Of a DNA stretch of 12,926 nucleotides, positions 8,428-12,926 are shown piece after piece. Both the position numbers and the translations under genes were made by a program. Source of the stretch: Thermomucor indicae-seudaticae (Eukaryota > Mucoromycota > Mucoromycetes > Mucorales > Lichtheimiaceae); NCBI GenBank assembly GCA_000787465.1, contig JSYX01000786.1, positions 1 to 12,926 on the forward strand, in the 5' to 3' direction. A model generated the notes under the pieces. That model saw only the letters and a program-made list of their open reading frames with translations. It was not told where the DNA came from and made no database searches. Positions within the stretch are counted from its first letter, which is position 1, and every line of letters starts with the position of its first letter.

Positions 8428-8597
8428 CCTCTAAAATAGTAAACGACAAGCCCGGATCACGGATCGGATCGGATCGGATCGGATCCATCACAGATCCATT
8501 TGACGACCGGATCTGCCAAACCTCGAAATATAAGATCCGAAACCGGATCGGATTCGGATCGGATCACGGAACACGGATATAGTTCGCACCTCTAAAA
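8428..8597 (-). repeat. GGATC/GATCC low-complexity repeat, copy B, with 9-bp flanking direct repeats
   Basis: The core (8451-8582) is a run of GGATC units followed by irregular GGATC/GATCC-rich sequence. Read on the minus strand it starts GAGGTGCGAACTATATCCG and ends GGATCCG...GTGATCCGGGC, matching the ends of copy A. The block is bracketed by identical CCTCTAAAA at 8428-8436 and 8589-8597. This looks like a target-site duplication, or a short terminal direct repeat, and suggests that these blocks moved as units. Confidence 0.7.
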
Positions 8598-9124
8598 GCA
8601 GCATACAATAAGATTTATTCACTGCCTCGTGCTAGATATGCAATTAGAATTTTTTGAAGACTTAAGTGCAGAATAAGTAACTATTACACCATCAGGCTTC
8701 CACAAATTCGTCGGAATAATTGGGAACTGTACCAAGATGACGCCATGTATTCCAATACTGCCAGTTCCTCATTTCTCAATGCACATATCGTTTGGAGCAT
8801 GCCACGTCAAAGCACAAGTCAAAGGTTGCGATATAGGCACAAGTCTGAATTCGCAGCAGATATAGATATAAGACATGAGAGAATTTCAAAGCCAGTAATA
8901 ATGTCCTGGACATGGAAATGGTGCACTCCCAAATACTAAAATGGAAACGATGTACATAGATTTAACACGAAAACAGTTTCTTCTGATACAGGACGAGCAC
9001 GCGTCATCATATGTGATTTTTAAACAACCGTCACATAATTTTTGACGTTGCCAAGGAGACCGGTCTTCTAAAATTTTCAAATTTTTCGACAAATCAGAGA
9101 ATGCCGTGACTTGCAACCAACAAG
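8598..9124. other. AT-rich intergenic stretch, nothing recognised
   Basis: No gene, RNA or element is recognised. Short open frames on both strands (for example 8745-8939 plus and 9203-8886 minus) have no motif and overlap each other. Confidence 0.5.
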
Positions 9125-9134
9125 TATATAAAGG
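9125..9134 (+). promoter_or_regulatory. strong TATA-box candidate
   Basis: TATATAAAGG, followed by a pyrimidine-rich leader and, 93 bases on, by the first ATG (9218) of a 33-codon frame. It fits a fungal core promoter better than other AT-rich sites in the window. What it would drive is unclear. Confidence 0.4.
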
Positions 9135-9420
9135 CTGTGTTTTCCAACCCTTTTTGTTCCTCGTTTTATTCGGTTTTCTAACCACTTTTCCAAAGATTCT
9201 CAATATTTCGATTATTGATGAGTCTGATTGGGAGTGTCTCCTGGCAAGAGAGGCACAACAGGATGATCGGGCCTCTGAAGTCTGTGCGAGGGGATACGGT
9301 GTCGGTGGCGGAAGCGTGAGCCCGTGGCAGGGGAGGATGGGGCGGGCATCACCTTCGTAAGACCAGCCGTACCGTATTGCACTTGCCAGGCTTTAAGGCT
9401 TTGTTGTCTCGTTAGTGGAA
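9135..9420 (+). other. possible short transcription unit with an intron-like segment
   Basis: Downstream of the TATA site the sequence becomes GC-richer (about 9225-9360) than its surroundings. An ATG at 9218 opens a 33-codon frame, MSLIGSVSWQERHNRMIGPL and onward, ending at TGA 9317-9319. At 9357-9415 there is a segment with intron-like ends (GTAAGA at the donor, TCTCGTTAG at the acceptor, 59 bases), in the size range of introns in the gene to the right. No protein family is recognised. It may be a gene fragment, a solo LTR-like promoter, a noncoding RNA, or chance. Confidence 0.25.
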
Positions 9421-9502
9421 GATCCAAATACCAAAATCAAAAGGAAATGATAAAACCATTGAAAACGCGCTTTACCAAGTAGCATGTGCTATTGCATCCA
9501 AC

Positions 9503-9753
9503 GATCACCGGATTCCGCAGGGCTGATCAAACTGTTTTGCAGTAACATGTTTGCAATGACTTTGTCCTGACCACAAGCGCAATACCATGTTCTTTAGACG
9601 TCAAAATAAAAACGATACACTATCCAAACTATGTTGATACTAAGTTTATATGTTGCAGGTGCAGTCGTCGTACACAAAGATCATCGGATCCAGAGAACTC
9701 ATCATGTGGTTCTGCAATGACATGTCCGCAATGGACTTGCTGTGATCACAAAG
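9503..9753. repeat. diverged direct duplication of ~75 bp (9503-9577 and 9679-9753)
   Basis: The two segments begin GATCACCGGATTCC and GATCATCGGATCC, and align with one single-base gap to CCACAAG and TCACAAA. They share GTTTTGCAGTAACATGT versus GTTCTGCAATGACATGT and GCAATG. By eye about two thirds of bases match, and many differences are C/T or A/G transitions. The centres lie about 176 bases apart. No function is recognised. Confidence 0.55.
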
Positions 9754-10148
9754 ATAATATTGAGATCGGCAACACATAATCCACCATGCAACAGGGCACA
9801 CGTGGTCTCTGGGCCAGAAGGGCGCGTGAAAAGACACAAATTCATCCCAAACATAAGAGAGAGCAAAAAGAAACCGACTCGTTTAGGCCGTGTTACTTGT
9901 ACTGGGAAATGCAAACGCATGTGTAACATGGATAGTTATTTGTAAATGGTACAAAGCAAGCTGTTAAAAGTTACTTTGATGCACAGGCCACTCTGAACAG
10001 AGGCAAACATATGGACTAGAATATCCAAAACTGACACAGGACAGGTAAGATTACAAAAAGCCACCGCGTTAACTCGAATAAGAACGTAGACGCTCTCAAA
10101 CTTTTTAATGAGCGAAACGAGTGAACAAACTATTATTGTGAAGCTATA
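9754..10148. other. 3' flank of the Nudix-CCCH-W2 gene
   Basis: AT-rich sequence after the minus-strand gene's TGA (10151-10149). The probable 3' untranslated region reads leftward from 10148. It has ATTAAAA-like sequence (about 40 bases after the stop), which could serve as a weak polyadenylation signal; no canonical AATAAA is close. Small open frames on both strands around 9646-9945 have no motif and are taken as chance. Confidence 0.45.
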
Positions 10149-12642
10149 TCACTCTTCTTCCTCATCAGCTGTTTTGAGCCAGTCCATAAACCTTGCACAC
10201 TTCTTCTTGAGTTCTGAATCAGCCTGCAAGACATCGTACCAACCCAAAAAGGCCTCTTCGTCGACAAGATCATTGTCGTACCAGGTCGAAAAGGCAACAA
10301 CGGTCTTGCCTACCATCCCTGGGTTGCGTTGCGTCACAAACCTTTCCCATGCTTTCAATAAGGTACGTTGATCCGTCAAAGTTTTGACGAACTACATATA
10401 GGGAGAGAGAAAGAGAGTGATCTGTGGGTTAAAAGGCTGCCTCTTTTGCGAGGAAAAGATCGCCACACTTACCGTCTTGAAGAGGGGAATCCGTGCATTT
10501 AATATGGGCGCCACACCTGATGTGGTATTATTATTATCCTCAAGTAAACTTGCTAATAGGATATACAGCAACTGGCGCTTGGATAAATCATTTCTCATCT
10601 CCAGTTTGGTCACCTCTTTCACATCCTCAGACAGTTTGCCATCACTGTTGCCGTTGTTTTTTCTGGATGCCTCGTCCGCTTTAGCCTGCTGCTGCTGTGC
10701 CGCAAAGAACTTCTTGAGATCGGCGATAATGTTCTCTTCTTGTGCCGTTTTACTCGGTAAAGCTGAAGGTGTATTGTTATTATTCAAAGACCGTGGTCTA
10801 TCGCAGAGCACATACTCTTTTTCGTCAATAAAACGCCTACTCGCTTGTCATTCCTCTTTTCGCCCTTTTATACTCACATTTCAAGCTTTGCCTGCTCCTC
10901 CTTTGATAAATGTACAATCTTCATCCATGACTTGCTCGTTTGCTATAGAGAATAAAGTTATCAAAGGGTCCCATCCACCAAGAAGATCACCACTTTTTCT
11001 CTCACGCACACTAATATTTCCATTTATAGCTTCTTGAAGTGGAATCGTGTTCTGAGAAGAAGCAGATCTTGAAGAAGCGGATTTTGTGGAACTTCCGTTG
11101 CTAAGAGAATTATCGTGCGTCGAAGTCTTGCGGAAACTGTCGTTCAAGCTTGTCATGGAGTTACTGGATGTAGGACTTCGGCATGACGAGTTATATTCAT
11201 TTGAATCATCCGAAAGTTACGCGCGAGCTGTTGTTTTACCTATCAAGCGTTCGTTTCTCGGTAGCTACCGAGCGGGTATCACTGCTCACTATTGAGCGTG
11301 GACGCCATGGACGTTCCACTTCAGCTTCATCACGGTCAGAGCGTTGCTGGGCTTGTCTGTTATGCTGTGGTGGAGAGGGTCTTGCGGTTTCGCCCTCAGT
11401 TGTTGCTGCTGCCGCTGCTACTGCTGCTCGCTTGGCATTCGCACTGTTGGTGTTGCTGCTGTTGTTATTAAACGCGGGCCGCTCTTTAAGTTCAGCCTCA
11501 CCATGCGCTGTAATTATCAAGTGTATAAGCGTTCTCTCCTTCTATGTCTCTTTCACATAGCATACTGACCAAAGTGACATTTCGGGCCATACTGACAAAA
11601 CTTGTCCTTCATATAACGCTCACACAACTTGGTCTTGTACAAAGGATTCGTCTCAGCGGAGCTGCCAGAAGCCGCATTCGACGATGACTTGTGGGCTGGA
11701 TGGTTACGCGATTCATCCTCGCGTTCGCGTAGCTCAGCAACTCCATGAGCAAACGTACATTTAGCACCATAAGGACATGAGCCTTCGGTCTCATAGCGTT
11801 CACAAAGACGGGTTTTATATAAAGGGTTCTGAGTTGCGTGTTCGTTCGGCGACTGGCGTTTGGTTTGCTGTTGTTGTTGCTGTTGCTGGGGTTGCTGTAA
11901 TTGCTGCTGTACCTGCTGCTGTTGTTGTTGCTGCTGCTGCTGACACTGTGAATTTTGCTGCTGTTGGCCTGCAACCCGGTTACCCATCGCGTGATGTTGA
12001 TGACGGTGGTGATGATTATTGTTATTGTGACGTTCAGCTTCCGTACGACGAGCTTGCTGTTTAGCCTTTTGCTTGTTCTCAATGAAAGTCTGCGCATATT
12101 TAAAGACGTCTTGCATGCTCTTGAAAATGACCTTCTCGGTTGCGACACTCTGCGTGCACCATTGGAAGTGAACACCTTCGGCATTGGGTAACAAGCGCGC
12201 ATGATTATCAAGTATTTGAGCGAGACGATAGACTACTTTTTTAGGGCTATATGGCTTGAACGCTTCAGTGATACGCATAGGCGAAACCACTGTCAAAAGA
12301 AGACTTACCGAGTACCTGACAGATATTTGAGCTCAATCTTGAAGCCTTCTTCAATACGAAGATCCTTGGGGCTCAGGCCAGTGGTTTCAAAAGTTTCGCG
12401 TAAAGCACATCTGCGGTAATGCTGATCAATTTCTTCTATGTTTTTCGGCATAAACGCAGAACACTCATTTCCCCCTGGGGAGCCTACTTTACTTCGTCTT
12501 CCTGACCAATGACCTGTCCCTTGGGACAAAACCAGTGTTTCTTGTTCGTAAATGAGTCGTTTAATAACAAATATTCAACGTTTCTTTGCAACCGATATAT
12601 CAATAGTCCAGCGTACAGATTCGTCTGGGAAGGTTTGTCCAT
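10149..12642 (-). CDS. Nudix (Ap4A hydrolase-like) - tandem CCCH zinc finger - W2 (eIF5C) fusion protein, 666 aa, 8 exons
   Basis: Exons (minus strand): 12642-12488, 12410-12309, 12246-11570, 11507-11240, 11175-11010, 10942-10878, 10797-10473, 10391-10149. These sum to 2001 bases in one frame. Residues 9-141 match NUDT2-type Ap4A hydrolases: AGLLIYR, VEYLLLN, HWFCPKG, a Nudix box at 42-64 (E48, R56-E57, E60; T61 replaces the usual second Glu), then EGFKIELKYL and KKVVYRLAQI. Residues 180-213 are Gln-rich. Two CX8CX5CX3H fingers (234-253, 294-313) each follow LYKT(R/K)L, as in tristetraprolin/TIS11, whose paired fingers bind AU-rich mRNA elements; the linker is 40 residues. Residues 314-490 are Asn/Ala/Ser-rich, probably disordered. 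Residues about 498-666 are a W2 domain (SKRQLLYILLASLLE, FLGWYDVLQ, RFMDWLKTADEEEE), which in eIF5 and relatives contacts eIF2 and other initiation factors. A role in mRNA turnover or translation control is inferred. The start was chosen because it begins the Nudix homology. Confidence 0.88.
10392..12487 (-). other. seven predicted spliceosomal introns of the fusion gene
   Basis: Introns (minus strand): 12487-12411 (77 nt, GTAGGC...CGCAG), 12308-12247 (62, GTAAGT...ATAG), 11569-11508 (62, GTCAGT...TACAG), 11239-11176 (64, GTAAAA...CGAAG), 11009-10943 (67, GTGCGT...TATAG), 10877-10798 (80, GTGAGT...GATAG) and 10472-10392 (81, GTAAGT...TGTAG). Branch-like sequences such as CACTGAA (intron 2) and ATAACT (introns 4 and 5) lie about 15-20 bases before most acceptors. 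Introns 1-3 are each supported by restoring a conserved motif: the Nudix box, the ELKYL-to-KKVVY spacing of NUDT2, and the last His of finger 2. Introns 5 and 6 rest on phase and splice signals only and are the least certain. Confidence 0.75.
11865..11966 (-). repeat. CAG/CAA repeat encoding a Gln-rich tract
   Basis: Residues 180-213 of the fusion protein. The tract includes runs of 10 and 8 glutamines broken by Val, Leu, Pro, Asn, Ser and Cys. It follows an Asn/His-rich stretch (residues 160-171) and sits between the Nudix domain and the first zinc finger. CAA and CAG codons are mixed, which limits slippage and suggests that the tract is selected as protein. Such tracts commonly act as flexible or self-associating linkers in RNA-granule proteins; that role here is inference. 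Confidence 0.85.
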
Positions 12643-12926
12643 GTGGTTGTCGCAAGAGTAGTCAATAAATTAATAAGAGATCGCAAAGAATTCGGCAGCA
12701 GTCGACGGCGCAATTTTCCGAAGCAGAAAAAGAAGCGGATTGGTAAGATGTCCTCGAATGGAAAACGGTGAAGGATACCAGGTTCTCGGTGCCTGCGAAA
12801 GAATGCAACTCGAACTCAAGTGTCCTACTCTAAACAGATTGGAAGAAAATTTTGGCGCTCCGCTTGTACTCGTCCTGCACACCCCAGGCAACTGATTTTA
12901 ATTCCAGTCTTAGGCTTTCAAAGCCT
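12643..12926. other. 5' flank of the fusion gene; possible edge of a neighbouring gene
   Basis: Two competing open frames lie here. On the minus strand a frame enters from the window edge and ends at TAG 12832-12830; it reads GFESLRLELKSVAWGVQDEY and onward, and could be the last 32 codons of an upstream tandem gene. On the plus strand an ATG at 12758 opens 45 codons to TGA 12893-12895, including CERMQLELKCPTLNRLEENF, and could be a divergent first exon. CAACTGAT...TTCCAG near 12890-12909 would fit an intron end on that strand. Neither family is recognised and at most one is likely real. No clear TATA box precedes 12642. The window ends in a 15-base near-palindrome, AGGCTTTCAAAGCCT (12912-12926). 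Confidence 0.35.

Noticed and set aside
10417..11037. 206-codon plus-strand open frame
   Set aside because: Antisense to exons 5-7 of the fusion gene; the opposite strand carries W2-domain sequence with phase-matched splice sites.
11183..12064. several plus-strand frames rich in Ala, Val, Leu and Cys
   Set aside because: They are the complement of CAG/CAA and Ala-rich coding repeats on the minus strand (exons 3 and 4).
11553..12296. minus-strand frame as a stand-alone 247-codon CCCH protein
   Set aside because: It lacks the last His of finger 2 and the first half of the Nudix domain. Both are supplied by neighbouring exons with good splice sites.
12305..12529. minus-strand frame reading unspliced through intron 1 and starting at a TTG codon
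   Set aside because: Read this way the Nudix box loses its first Gly and Glu. Splicing 12487-12411 restores HWFCPKG and correct box spacing, and reveals a proper ATG at 12642.
12670..12891. 73-codon minus-strand frame upstream of the fusion gene
   Set aside because: No motif, and it conflicts with two other frames in the same interval that have more protein-like composition; it is probably leader or promoter sequence.
1..12926. tRNA, rRNA, snRNA and CRISPR signals
   Set aside because: No T-arm box (GGTTCGAATCC-like) in a foldable context, no rRNA-like or U6/SRP core sequence, and no regularly spaced repeats with unique spacers.

Overview
The window looks like a piece of an early-diverging fungal genome, most likely Mucoromycota. 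This rests on intron style (seven introns of 62-81 nt, mostly GTAAGT/GTGAGT-like donors), a low-complexity Gln/Asn/His-rich regulatory protein, and scraps of an L1-like LINE and a pogo-like DNA transposon. The lineage is an inference; no marker gene is present. Nothing bacterial (operons, Shine-Dalgarno sites, CRISPR) was seen.

Layout. Bases 1-381 hold a short direct duplication and a GC-rich palindromic block. Bases 382-2697 (minus strand) are a decayed non-LTR retrotransposon. It has a gag-like ORF1 with two zinc knuckles and an ORF2 reduced to its endonuclease domain, joined by an overlapping TAATG stop/start. The reverse transcriptase is missing. Bases 2917-3286 (plus) are the left end of a pogo/CENP-B-like transposon: possible terminal repeat, TATA box and DNA-binding domain with one frameshift, cut off before the catalytic domain. 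Bases 3290-10148 are gene-poor and AT-rich. They hold low-complexity islands, a pair of related GGATC-rich repeats in opposite orientation, one with 9-bp flanking direct repeats, an interrupted palindrome, a diverged duplication and a few unrecognised open frames.

The one clear intact gene is on the minus strand at 12642-10149. I resolved it into eight exons whose phases join to give 666 codons. It encodes an unusual three-part protein: an N-terminal NUDT2-like (Ap4A hydrolase) Nudix domain, a tandem CCCH zinc finger of the tristetraprolin/TIS11 type, and a C-terminal eIF5-type W2 domain. The parts point to one protein that binds AU-rich mRNA, may act on nucleoside polyphosphates or 5' ends, and contacts the translation-initiation machinery. 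That combined function is inference. The fusion of Nudix half and zinc fingers is certain from a single uninterrupted exon; the link to W2 depends on four predicted introns. This fusion is the main discovery candidate.

The right edge (12643-12926) is the 5' flank of that gene and may contain the end or beginning of a neighbouring gene.
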